Position numbers and translations under genes: made by a program | In this document: one piece after another, positions 23,683-35,435 of the stretch | Layout: the number at the start of each line of letters is the position of its first letter | How positions within the stretch are numbered: position 1 is the first letter of the stretch | The notes under the pieces: model-generated | Told to the model about the DNA's origin: nothing | The model's input: the letters and a program-made list of their open reading frames with translations, nothing else | The model's database searches: none | NCBI GenBank assembly: GCA_006937955.1 | Contig: SSNP01000020.1 | Span: 5,702,528-5,766,527 of the forward strand | Origin: Pachypanchax playfairii | Lineage: Eukaryota > Chordata > Actinopteri > Cyprinodontiformes > Aplocheilidae | DNA length: 64,000 nucleotides | Direction of reading: 5' to 3'

Positions 23683-24090
23683 CGAAGTGACCGACTTTCT
23701 AATGTTGTTTTAAGATGCCTGTGTGGTGGAATGAAGGACGTAGGCTAGGTATGAGTGGAGCTTCCCAGAGGTCCGCCACATCTGTATTTAAAATACAGCG
23801 AGACGAAATAAAAAAAGTACTGTTTCAGGTTTAAGATTGCATATGTATCTGAACCCAGTCTATGGTCGAACCAAAAACTGAAAGGGCTAAAATCAGGGGT
23901 AAATGTTTTGTTGTTTTTTTTGTTTTTACTCATTTTAATTTTGAGTCTTTGTCTTCTCGTATCTAGAAAATATACTAATATTCTGTGCTCGTTTTATGTG
24001 GTTCATGTTATTCATTATTTTTAACTGAGGCTTTACAGAAGAAAAAACAAAACTGACATTCTGGTTGTTGCATTATTTCTTATGGAACAG

Positions 24091-24190
24091 CTGCAGACAT
24101 ACAGTCCACTTCATAGATTCAAACTGCAACACCTTAGATGCATACAGGAGGGATTTGTTGTTACCCAGAACACAGTAAGACTTTTATTGA
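24091..24190 (+). pseudogene. Transposase, N-terminal exon fragment
   Basis: After an acceptor (ATGGAACAG) the frame reads LQTYSPLHRFKLQHLRCIQE, then GFVVTQNTVRLLL. This fits the region before the core of integrase-type transposases as I recall them. Coding stops abruptly at 24190 in TATTGA; the same hexamer restarts the coding sequence in frame at 34471. Confidence 0.6.
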
Positions 24191-26027
24191 TTTATGACGC
24201 ATCAACAGCCTAATTTCTGATTAATTAAATTGGAGAAGATCGTGTGTATCAGTGACTCTTTCTGTGGTGTGAAAATCTTAGTTTCACACACACACACTCA
24301 CATTCCTAAGAGCCAACAAAGGACCCAGGATCCCCACTTTTGTGAATTGTTTCTGTCACTTTCGACACCTTTACGACTGGACCCCAAGCTCGAGTCAAAC
24401 TCCCCATTGTAAAAGAAGTCTCCAATTCGATTCTGGTCAGCCTCTTTGAAGCTCACGCACCCTGCCGAGATAATTTAGGATAAGTGCTGATGTCGTTTCA
24501 ACCACCTTCCCCTGAACAATGGCTGATGAGAAAGTATAAACATTTCTATGTTTAACCATTAAAGTGTCAGGACACCAGAGCTCGGAGTCCACCATTTCCT
24601 ACCTTCCTATCAAAGGTTAAATCTTTTTGTGTTTTGATAATGCATACCAAGGTATTCTGCTTTGCTTGAGCAGGGATATTAAAGTCAGTCAGGACATCTC
24701 CACTAAGAACCACAGTCCCCCTTTCTAACACAGATGTTACTTCAAAGGGAACCGAAGAACCCCCCTTTGAGCTCCTCAGAGACTTCAGTACACAGAAACT
24801 CTGTAAATGTGATCACACTTTTAATACAATCAAACCTTCCTTTACAGGGACGGTATAAACCATTATCTTTGCTCTGAAGTAATGTTCACCCAGTTTAACC
24901 AAGTGACATATTGTGTTATAAAATGATTTGTTATGTGTTTGAAAAATATATTCAGTGAAATTCTGATAATAAGCAAGTAAATTCCAGATGTGTGAAACTG
25001 TTAAACTGATCAATAACTGTAACCCAAATTCCTCTCCACAGGGAACATCTATAAAACACATGGTTTTAAGAAAAGTATTTCTACACACATTAATGATACA
25101 TTGTTTAGTGTATAAAATGAAATGTGTTCAAGTTACTCTCTTCAGTAAGTTGCTATAAAGAGCAATGTAATCTAAAATGATCTAAACAATGCCTTGTTTA
25201 ACCATGTTACAGGTTTTATTATGTTATGTTAAATTAACCTGCAAATCCCTTCTTTATTACTCAGGAATAAATACTGACATGTGTAAAAGTAACATTATGT
25301 TATTAGAATAGGGAAATGCTGTTTGTTAATTCTTGTTAAAAGATAAAATTGATGATAGTTGTAGTTTTCACAAAGAGTGGATGAGTCAACTTTTTTTATA
25401 TATATAGTTTAAATAATCTGTAACCGATACTTGAAATAAAGCCTTAAAATTTAAATTTCCAAAACGGATTCATCATTGGCTGAAGCCAGTGAGACCGCCC
25501 CCCCCAGAGGCTGACTTTACAGCTGTATAAACTTACTCCCACTTCGGCCTACGCTCTCTCCTCTCTCTCTTCATCTTCATCACCTTCATTTTAATTTTTA
25601 CTTAATTTTTCTTTAAGCCTACTCGGCTCTCGTATTATTTTTACTAAGTTTAAGTTCTTAGCTCGTTTTATCATTTTTACCTTTTTTTTCGAGTTTAAAT
25701 CTCTTTGATATTACCTTTAAAAACGCCTCGTTTTGTTTGAAACTTAAGTGTTTGTTTTAATGCGCGATTTTTATATCTTCAGAGTTCATTTTTCTTTAAG
25801 TTCGGCGCACGTTCAAACACGCAAAAGTATTTTAGTTCAATAGTTTAATTGCACAAGAGCCAGATTTTCACGTCACCAGCTGAGAGAAAAGACTACAAAT
25901 CCCAGAACTTCTTCCGTGGGCCTTCCAGCACGAGACGAGAACCACCACTAGTGACCCTGACCCTTACACACTGGCATGGGACAGCTGTTCTTCTACCTGG
26001 ACAAAGTTCCGACACTCGGAGAAGAGC
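24191..26027 (+). other. Inserted DNA, possibly the left part of an LTR-like element
   Basis: Begins right after the TATTGA hexamer. No protein domain found. A TATA box (ctgtataaactta, about 25525) is followed by a pyrimidine-rich tract. Together with the AATAAA-containing piece at 33965-34470 on the other side of the inner element, this could be one disrupted LTR or other promoter-bearing element. It lacks TG...CA ends, so the identification is weak. Confidence 0.3.
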
Positions 26028-26029
26028 TA

Positions 26030-27600
26030 CACCCAAAAAAATAATTTGTTGGATGAACACAATTTAATCATGGCCCCTATTTCCACGTAATTAAGTCAAG
26101 TACAATAACCCATTTTCGATCATGTCAAAATAACTTATTGGGTATTTGGTGTTTGAATTTAATTAAATTACGTTGGATCAATGCATTTTCTCTCCATTGA
26201 TTCAAATGATTTATTTAAATATGTAGAGCCAAATTTATTCAAGTTCATCCTACACATCCTAAAAATTTTAGTACAACAAAATTAAATCTTGTTCAATGAA
26301 CAACTACTCTGTCCATCAAGGCAGCTACTGTTAGTCATGCTTAAATAACCAATATGGGGTTTGCTGATTTCACTCATATCATTCTAGTTCTTTCCATTAG
26401 ATTTGCTTTCATTTGTTGCCCAAGAAAAAGAACATTCAATAACTGATTACTTAAAAAAAAAACAAAAAAAAAACAGATGATTATCAGATAAACTTTATTA
26501 ACTGGATTTAACATACAGCATAAAAGCGTACTATTTGTGTCTATGTTTACCTTGAATTACAACTCTTTAAAGGTGAACAAACATAGAAATACTATCTTTA
26601 TGTAAACAAATAAACTATTTATGCAAGTCAGACAGCCAAGTGGCCAAACTGGACCTGACAAAATACAGAAATACAAAAATGACTTAATAAACTCCTTAAT
26701 ATCAATTATCTTAAGTTTAAATGAACAACAAAACAAACACAATATATTACATTGTAAAATGAAATGTAAATTGATACTACTATTGTATCAAAACATGAAA
26801 GACAAAATAAAAGTATATAAGTAAATATTTGGGAGGCAATACATAGGCATTCAAAAAGTCCATACAAAAATAGAAGGATTTCCAAGCATAAAAAGTAAAT
26901 GTAATAATTTGTACAATTTTATAACCTACTTAATGGAAATTTACTCTTTGGAATGTAATAATTAGTCTAATGAGTTGATTTTTTTCCCTGTACTCATTTT
27001 TCATTTGGTTTTGGTCCTCTGCCACTAGCAACATTGCTTTGTTTTAAAACAACCTGGCCAAAAAGGAAACAAATAAAAAAAAATCATACAAAATAAACCT
27101 AACTGGTGGTCTTACAGTTTCAAATAACAGGCCTCAAATGAAAACCACATAAAAAACAGTGAAGATGAAGCTGAAAGTTTACTGTTCTTGGGGGAATCTC
27201 TTAAATGCTATAAACTGAAATGTTGACTTAATTCTATTAATTTCAAATGTCATCACTTTTTAACAGACTTAAACTATATATTTACAATGCAAACACCCCT
27301 CAAAAAATATAAAGCAAAAAGTATGCAGTGGGAATAAAAACAGGGGGTCACTAAGGTACTCCAAGGAGATCTCTATTAGATCCAACACACAAAACAGCAT
27401 GTTTTTGAATCAGTGTTTAGTACTACTAAAGTTAAAATAAAATGAACAACACAAGAGCACAAGTCTTTGTACTACTGATCCATTTGGAAAAATCCATATA
27501 AAGACAAAAAAAAAATCCCACCTGCAGTGCTGTGGTAAAGTGACCAACAGGGAAAAACAACAAAATGAATAAAAAAGAAAACTTATTTTCAAGAGCACTA
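26030..27600. other. AT-rich flank and 3' region of the zinc-finger gene
   Basis: Very AT-rich (A tracts near 26450-26475), without coding potential on either strand. Presumably the 3' untranslated and subterminal region of the inner element. Confidence 0.4.
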
Positions 27601-27605
27601 TAAGC

Positions 27606-30437
27606 TCACCCCATAAGCTTGTTTTTGAGAAACTGCACCTTTGAAGAGAGTCTTTGTCCATCAAGATTTAAAAGTATCTTCTGGAAAACCTCAAACGTGC
27701 ATTTCAGTTCTGGTGGGTAGCTCAGGTTCAAACAGTAGATGAGTCCAAATAACAGAGCACAGGCTTGTGCAATGTTACCCAAACCAGCAAGAGCCTCCAC
27801 ACCTTCAATTAGAACACCAATGTCCTCTGGGTCATCTTCAGGTTCAGCACCTTCCTTCTGGATGACGAACACCCCCATCACAGTTTCCTCCATGCATCTG
27901 TTAGCCTCACTATCTGTATTCTAAAAGAAAGAGAAGAAAATAGACATGCCATCATGTCAGTGGTATTTCAAGTATCTCTTAGAAACCAATTTCCATACTT
28001 TATTAGCTAAAATGAAAATTGTATAGAAGTGCTAATACTAAAGGGATCAAGCAGAGTTCAGAAATGCTAGTGACCAGAGTGCTCTAGGTTAAAGATTTGA
28101 CAAGGTGGTAGCTTTGAAAGTACTAAATGCCATGATGTACGTTTAATGCATTTGTGCGTGTTTGCACATCAAACGTAAAATTTATAAAATGATGTCTTTT
28201 AAAATCAACCTGAGAAATTCTTTATAACCAGTGTTAATGCAGTTTTGGTATTCAAAATACATGTTTCCCGTAATACTATCATATTACTAACCTCTAAATT
28301 TTTACTATTTGCATTTCAGGTTTTGTCACAATTTGTATGAGATTTTGACAATCAACATGTTGACTTACCAGATATTCCTTTATTAGTTTCTTGTAGTCTT
28401 CATTTAGGTAGGTGCACAGGGATTTCAAGATGCATGCTCGCCTGGTATGTATGGTGTCATGCTGGAAAGGAGGAGATTTTTTATGAGTCAAAACCTTGCC
28501 CCATTTTTCTTTAGCGCAAGTTAATAATTTACAATTGCATACATTAGCTTTGTTTTAAACTTGGGTTGTCGACGTACCATATGTGAAGAAGCCTTCACAA
28601 AATAGTTAACTTAATCTACCAATAATTTTGTTAGTCATTATCTGATTTCTATTTGTGACAAAGCCAACTAAATACTAATACTAACCTTGGAGAGAGCAAG
28701 CATGTGGCATCTTATTTTCTTCCCAATAGTCCCTCTTTTGCCCCGAAATACTTCCATCAAGCGTGGGGTGTACTGATCAAGCTCCGCGAAGAAAGTAGAC
28801 AGTAGAGGCTTGGTGGTGATCCGTAGAAACTCTTTGTCGATCTTTAAGAAATGGATTTCAAAAATAAATAGCCAATATCCACTTTAAAGCTATACAACAA
28901 AGATGACTGAAAAACAAGTGTATAGTTGTTTCCTGACTAGCGCTACACATGGTGGAAGCCTGTTGGAGTAGCTCTGTGATATTGCTAGCATTTTTTTTTC
29001 TTTTTGAGTATTTCTTGAAGTAATTCTTCGAGGATGTTTTGAGGCTACAGACTAGTATGCACTCTGTGAGCCACATGGAGAGGACATCAATGCTATGACT
29101 GAGTGTGTGACTGACTATGTAAACGTCTGTGGACAACCTCATTCCCACCAGAACAGTGAAGTGCTTCCCCAATAACAAACCCTGGATCCCCTGTGACATG
29201 AAAGAGAGAGCTGAATTAGATCCTGGGGGTAAATTATCTAAGACCCAATATACACCACAAAGCTTGTGTTTTTTGCGTGAGGTTCCAAGAGGATTGCAAA
29301 CTTCAAAATCATCAATATAAAGTGTAATGCAGATTCTCAACTCATCAACAGCTAGGAAGTCATTGGTTTTGTAGTGCCTGCTATCTTGGAAAGACCTGTA
29401 AACATTCTGACTATCAGACAAATCCTTATGTTTTTCTTGACCTATATGTTGCTCAAGTACTTCATCAAGTATGTGATTGTGACTCAATATTTCTTTTAAT
29501 AACTGTAATAAAGGGTTGTACTGAAATGACTTTCTTTGATCAACAGATAAAATATACTCAACAGGCTCAACAACCCTAAAATTAAACTTATAATATTGTT
29601 TTCTTTTAAAAGAAGTTCCAAGAGGACCACATTTTGCCAAAATCTTTGACACAGGGTTAGAAATGCACACAGTATTGGCAAGCTCTGCAACAACAGCCTG
29701 ACTTATATGAAGGTTATGGCTCTTGAATATGTCTTCAATAGTTCGTTTTGTGATTGAAGCACAAGCAGAGCTTAACAAAAAACTCAACTCCTCCAACAAG
29801 CTATCTACTGTTGTGGCTGGAATATGAAATATATGTTCCAATTTTAACAATATCCCAGCTACTTTCTGTTCAAATAGTGCTGACAACTTTTCAGTAGAAT
29901 CATCACTTACTGACACCAACTCAGTTTCAGCTTCAGCATTTGTGAAATCAGAGCAGCTACTGCTTATCCCTTCCGGACCATCTGAATCTTGTACTGTGTC
30001 AACAAACCCAACTAAACCTACTCTAAAATCTTTGAGTGAATGTAAATGGTGCTTCCTGTTTTTGTGGGAATAAAATGTGCCGAAGATATTTGTCTTAAAA
30101 GAGCAGCCTGAAAATACACACGTTACTGTCTCACTATTTCGTAAATGTGATCCAATATGTACAAAATAATCTCTTTCAGTAGTGAGGTCACTGCAGTCAC
30201 ATAATTCACACCTAAAAGTGACTGAACTGGTAGCTGTCTGTTTAAAATGAGAAGAATGACATCGATACACATGTGTTTTCAATCCACACCAAGTCTTAAA
30301 TGTGCATGGACAATTTACATATATATAAAGATAAGACTGACTGGGCCCATGATGGTGATGTAATCTACAGTGTTTTAATAATTTGTACCTACTACTCTCT
30401 CCCATGGAACAAAGTTTACACTGCCACATGCATGTCA
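27606..30437 (-). CDS. C2H2 zinc-finger protein with SAMD3-like C-terminal exons (transposon-associated family)
   Basis: Main exon from 30437 (acceptor TTTTTCAG) to about 28900; translation likely starts at the ATG at 30429 (MWQCKLCSMGE). Four CxxC...H-type fingers lie in the first 130 residues (CPCTFKTWCGLKTHVYRCH; CELCDCSDLTTERDYFVHIG; CVFSGCSFKTNIFGTFYSH). Further on come ICITLYIDDFEVCNPLGTSR and KKHKLCGVYWVLDNLPPGS, a signature of a family repeated many times in fish genomes. Three in-frame exons follow with clean GT-AG borders: 28841-28686 (FAELDQYTPRLMEVFRGKRG), 28461-28369 (RRACILKSLCTYLNED) and 27920-27606 (DPEDIGVLIEGVEALAGLGN, LIYCLNLSYPPELKCTFEVF, stop). These resemble the end of 'SAMD3-like' predictions. 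The donor of the main exon is not located. Function unknown; nucleic-acid binding is inferred from the fingers. Confidence 0.65.
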
Positions 30438-30837
30438 CTGAAAAAAAAACAACATTATTTTTACTGGCATACTATGCATTTCAGTTTTATCATAGACAAT
30501 TCTATAATTTGTAAAAACTTACCATGTATTCAAAAGGAGGTACAGATGATGGAGCAGCTTTATTTTGGTGTTACTAGGGTAAAGAAAATAGACAAAACAA
30601 TTTTACAAAAAAACTCACAAAATATTGTTTTTTAGAATTAATTTGAACTTTGTTGCAAATGTTTATTAATCACAAACCAGGAGATTGTACGAAACAAATG
30701 AATTTAAGCTTGTATTTTCATATTTCTGTCCATGCACCTCTTGACACTTATAAACTTTGTATATTTTTATCCAGTGTTTTTTATAATTGATGAATGTAAT
30801 ATTAAAACATTTTTCTCTTTAAAGTGAGAGCCCAGTG

Positions 30838-31305
30838 TCTCAATGATTACGTTTGAAACATTCAGAATAACCCGTTTACATGCGTGAACAGAGAGTTCTT
30901 CTTGTATACATGGAGCACGATTTGAGTCTGGACGTATTGACAACCTTAAGACGCAATTTCATTTCGGAAACTTTCCAGTCAGCTTCTTGTAAATCTCAAT
31001 CTCGGTACTTTCTGCCGTCAACAACAGACATTATATTCATGATTTTCAACACACTAATAAAGAAATTAGTTTCTTTCTCGCTCCAAATGCGTGGTGCTGT
31101 GCTGCGTCTCACCGTGTTTACCTCTACTTCCTGTTTACTTCTGCACGCGGGTTTTTGTATGCGGCAGACGGTGCTTTAGAAGTTCTTTACTCAAAACATC
31201 CAAGATTTGTTTGCGGCTGTTAACATGGCCGTGCGTGACCTGATTATTGCTAATATTCCGGTTTTAAACGGGTTATTGGCTGCATGTAAACGTAGTCAAT
31301 GAGAT
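30838..31305. mobile_element. MITE-like element with 'acgtttacatg' ends
   Basis: The left end (tctcaatgattacgtttg, then aataacccgttt) is mirrored at the right end (aaacgggttattgg, then catgtaaacgtagtcaatga). It encodes no protein. A DNA-transposon derivative of a type common in fish. Confidence 0.7.
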
Positions 31306-31579
31306 CAACCAGCGTGTATGTGTGTTAAAAAAAAGACAGGAGCAGCCGGTGGTGGCTTCATGCATGAGCATTTCATCTGTATGATGCGGTGGTTAATAGC
31401 CTCAAAGTAGCCTACACCAGCTTCTCGCTAGTCACATACCGAATGGCTTCAATGAAACCTGAGAAATTCTCTAAATTTGTCACGAATCACTTCTTTTAAA
31501 AAAATCCACCAGAGATATTAGAAAAATCGCTATAAATAGTGAAAAAAGGCACCAAGTTGGCAACACTGAGACTGAGTAA

Positions 31580-32295
31580 CAGTAGCTACGTTTACATGGG
31601 CACATTTAATCGGAATAAACGCCCAATCGGATAAAAAAGACGTCATGTAAACATGTCAACCCGAATGTTTTGATCCGATGCAGCCTTATCCGAAAGAAAT
31701 TTACTTCCGATCGAGAGGGGTGGTTTTGTCCGATCTTCATTCGGATAGACGTGCATGTATACACCCATTCGGAAAGAAAGGGTGAAAAGAGCCCTTTGCG
31801 CATGCGTACAACTTCAGCGTGACGTCTTTCCACTTTCGCAGACTCAAGTAGAAAACATAGCGGGAGGTAAACAGAAGTGGTCTGCTGGCGCAGTCATCCT
31901 GTCATCCTGCTCTCCTCTCCTGTGGCGGAGGAGCAGTAGCAATATGTATTCAGCCGCTAGCTTGGTTAATGCGACCAGTAAAAACCCAAACATAACGGTA
32001 ATCACCCGCAGAGGGTTCATATTGGGGAAAACGTGAGTCAGCTCGAGCACACGATGGGGCGGGAAAGACGTGCAGAAAGGACGGAGTTTGTTTCCTTTTT
32101 TTTCTTCCCCCGGAAAGACAACTCGCTGTGCGCATGCTCAACTCATTTAACCTGATTGAGTACTTGGTGCATGTGTACTCATGGCATGATCAGATCATTT
32201 CAGTTAGTGTCCATGTAAACAGGGATTTGGGAATTCAGATCGACCAAGATTTTAATCAGATCGGGGAAATTTGGCGCATGTAAACGTAGCTACTG
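31580..32295. mobile_element. Non-autonomous DNA transposon with CAGTAGCTACGTTTACATG ends
   Basis: Nineteen-base inverted ends: cagtagctacgtttacatg at 31580 and its inverse at 32277-32295. Internal halves also mirror each other loosely (aatcggataa words). No ORF of significance. The shared 'tacgtttacatg' core suggests kinship with the neighbour at 30838-31305. No clear target duplication. Confidence 0.8.
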
Positions 32296-32738
32296 ATATT
32301 CGACAGTGCCGAGCAGCATTATCAACTGTAAAATCATAACTTGCACATTTAGATTTAAAATATTATACTGTTAACGCCCAAAATGAATTATATTCACTTA
32401 AAAAGTTTCACTTACCTGTTAGACTGGAGTTAACAACGGCTCTTCAACGGTCAGACATCCCGCTCTGGTCCCGCTTTTTTTCTTTCTTTCTTTTTTTTTT
32501 TAACATCCGGGTACTTTGAACATGCGCACTAGACACCAGTTTCAGCCGTGTTGGTGTAAGGCAGTGACCCTTCATTGAAGGAATGAACTCTAATCTAGTT
32601 CATTTGACATTTCATTGTTTTACTTTAAACCAACAAGCAATGATCATTTAAAAAGATAAACACAATATATACATGTTAAGTCAACAAATTACAATTTACC
32701 TAAACAGAAAAGTGCCTTTGTTGAGTTTTTTGGGTGTA

Positions 32739-33962
32739 CCTATATTACCAAAAGTATTCGCTCACCTGCCTTTACTCATACTATGAACTGAAGTGCCATC
32801 CCATTCCTAACCCATAGAGTTCAGTATGATGTCGGTCCACATTTTGCAGCTATTACAGCTTCAACTCTTCTGGGAAGGCTGTCCACAAGGCTGAGGAGAG
32901 TGTTTAGAGGGATTTTTGACCATTCTTCCAAAAGTGCATTGGTGAGGTCACACACTGATGTTGGTCGAGAAGGCCTGGCTCTCAGTCTCCGCTCCAATTC
33001 ATCCCAAAGGTGTTCTATTGGGCTCAGGTCAGGACTCTGCACAGGCCAGTCAAGTTCATCCACACCAGACTCTTGCTTTGTGCACTGGTGCACAGTCATG
33101 TTGGAAGAGGAAGGGGCCCGCTCCAAACTGTTCTCACAAGGTTGGGAGCACGGAATTGTCCAAAATGCTTTGGTATCCTGAAGCATTCAAAGTTCCTTTC
33201 ACTGGAACTAAGGGGCCAAGCCCAGCTCCTGATAAACAACCCCACACCCTAATTCCTCCTCCACCAAATTTCACAGTCGGCACAATGCAGTCTGAAATGT
33301 ACCGTTCTCCTGGCAACCTCCAAACCCAGACTTGTCCATCAGATTGCCAAATGGAAAAGCTTGATTCATCACTCCAGAGAACGCGTCTCCACTGCTCTAG
33401 AGGCCAGTGGCGGCGTGCTTTACACCATTGCATCTGATGCCTTGCATTGCAGTTGGTGATGTGTGGCTTGGCTGCAGCTGCTCAGCCATGGAAACCCATT
33501 CCATGAAGCTCTCTGTGTACTGTACTTGGGCTAATCTGAAGGTCACATGAAGTTTGTAGCTCTGTAGCAATTGACTGTGCAGAAAGTTGGCGACCTCTTT
33601 GCACTATGGGCTTCAGCATCCACTGACCCCTCTCCGTCACTTTACATGGCCTACCACTTCGTGGCTGAGTTGCTGTTGTTCCCAAACGCTTCCATTTTTT
33701 TATAATAGAGCTGACAGTTGACTGTGGAATATTTAGGAGCGAGGAAATTTCACGACTGGATTTGTTGCACAGGTGGCATCCTATGACAGTTCCACGCTGG
33801 AATTCACTGAGCTCCTGAGAGCGGCCCATTCTTTCACAAATGTCTTGCTTCACAGTCTGCATGCCTGAGTGCTTGACTTTATACACCTGTGGCCAGGCCA
33901 AGTGATTAGGACACCTGATTCTGATCATTTGAATGGGTGAGCGAATACTTTTGGTAATATAG
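32739..33962 (-). mobile_element. Tc1-type element of a third family, at the edge of the inner element
   Basis: Ends tatattaccaaaagtattcg at the left and cgaatacttttggtaatata at the right form the inverted repeats, with TA at 32737-32738 and 33963-33964. The left TA is also the terminal TA of the zinc-finger element, so this copy landed exactly on its border. Confidence 0.88.
32821..33836 (-). pseudogene. Decayed Tc1 transposase (third family)
   Basis: The N-terminus MGRSQELSEFQRGTVIG with helix-turn-helix NIPQSTVSSIIKKWKRLGTT runs from about 33830 to 33482. After a frameshift the catalytic part continues (33433-33134; RVLWSDESSFSIWQSDGQ) and after another shift it ends (33186-32821; SPDLSPIEHLWDELERRL, IAAKCGPTSY). 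The second-Asp motif falls at the frame break. Confidence 0.88.
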
Positions 33963-33964
33963 TA

Positions 33965-34470
33965 TACTTTAAGTCGAAAGACCTCTGGGAACCACGGAGC
34001 ATAACTCTCCACCCGTTGCTGCAAAAGAGTAAGAGATCAATTTCATCTAACCCGTGACAAAAGCGGATTCTAAACTTTGTGATGGTATGTCTCAGAAGCC
34101 CGGAAGTTTTGATCCCACTCTTTTACTCTTTTCTCTCACCCCAACAGTACAGCCTTCCTTAAGTTTAAAATTCTCTCCCTTGGTAAAGAAGTATTTACCA
34201 TTTCCTCACCCACTCTTAATAGTTGTTTAAGATCCTTGAACGTTAGTAAAATCTACTTATTCTAAAACATACTAAGTCTGACGCCATTTCCTGTTCGTAG
34301 CTTCATACATCGTTGATTTCATTAAATGCTTTAGTTTGTTTATTTGTTTGTTTGTTTATTGGTCTGTCTTACTTGTTGTTCAATAAATATTTAATTTTTC
34401 AAGAAGGTGGTGCCCCGAATAATAACGTATTAAAGAGGTAAACATTCATAATACAGTATGTGTTCCCTTA
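33965..34470 (+). other. Inserted DNA, right part of the interrupted LTR-like segment
   Basis: No coding sequence. It contains a gtttattt microsatellite (about 34336-34360) and AATAAA at about 34382, followed by 'ggtggtgccccgaataataa', which resembles the polyadenylation and U5 side of an LTR. It ends at the TATTGA hexamer. Confidence 0.3.
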
Positions 34471-35435
34471 TATTGAAAATTCTGGACCCCAGAGGTGTTG
34501 GGTTGAGACAACGCAATCGTCTGAGACGTCGACTATAGCACAATCCTGGACCAAATTTTGTTTGGCATGTGGATTCTTATGATAAACTTAAACCTTATGG
34601 TATTTGTGTCAATGGGGCAGTGGATGGGTTTTCCAGGATTGTCATTTGGCTTCATGCATACTCAACAAATAGTAATCCCAAAGTTATTGCTGGATATTTT
34701 GTTTCAGAAGTTGAGAAAAGAGGAGGCACTGCAGCCAGAATTCGTACAGACATGGGAACAGAAAATGGCACAATGGAAGACATTCAAAGACTTTTACGCC
34801 TTGATCATGATGACAGGTATTCATAGAAACTGCTTCATTGTTGGATCCAGCAACCACAACCAGCATAAAGAAAGCTGGTGGGCTTTCTTAATCATGCACA
34901 GTACTGGATGAATCTTTTTCAAAAACTGAAGGATTTGGATTACTTTACTGGGGACTTTTTGGATAAGCAACTGATTCTTTTAACCTGTTTAATCATAATT
35001 GAGGTTTGCATGAATTTAAAATAAATATTATACGATAATGAAATGATTGTAAATATGGAATATATACTTTAAGAATATGTTTCTTTGCTTGTTTTTCAGG
35101 AAGAACTCCAAAAAGTGGTTCACTTATGGAACAATCGCATTATTCGTCAGAGCAGAAAAGCAGTTGCTCCAAGTGGCCGACCCTACATGATGTATACCGT
35201 TCCACAGCTTTCTGGGGGACAGGATCATCTGAAACAAGTTTCTGAGCAAACAGCGGAAGCCTGCAAAGCACATTGTCTTCAGAGAGGACCATACACATGT
35301 GAAAAGACAGTGTTCGAACTATCCTGCCTTCTGATGACAGAAAACCTTCTACATGCACCATCCACACCAGATGAAGCAATTGAACTTGAAAGTTGGTCAC
35401 TTAGCTATTGTTTTGACACAATAAAATGTGAATAA
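34471..35435 (+). pseudogene. Integrase-core (rve-type) transposase, C-terminal part, decayed
   Basis: The frame resumes with KILDPRGVGLRQRNRLRRRR, is broken by a stop, then reads NFVWHVDSYDKLKPYGICVN with the first catalytic Asp region, AVDGFSRIVIWLHAY, and IRTDMGTENGTMEDIQ with the second Asp. A further stop and frame breaks fall around 34826-34980, in the stretch that should carry the Glu. Relics such as KESWWAFL and YFTGDFLDK remain there. A last exon, 35100-35435 after TTTTTCAG, has VVHLWNNRIIRQSRKA and APSGRPYMMYTVPQL. Its final codons and an AATAAA lie in the right inverted repeat. Non-functional. Confidence 0.8.

Larger units (their letters stand above)
26030..32736 (-). mobile_element. 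Element carrying a zinc-finger / SAMD3-like gene
   Basis: Left end CACCCAAAAAA and right end TTTTTTGGGTG are inverted and both are flanked by TA (26028-26029 and 32737-32738). The words 'taatttgttg' near both ends support a shared subterminal structure, although the strict inverted repeat is only about 11 bp. It contains a spliced minus-strand gene (27606-30437) and two further non-autonomous insertions. The superfamily is not assigned. The end signature, TA flanks and gene content together make a mobile unit likely but not proven. Confidence 0.5.
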
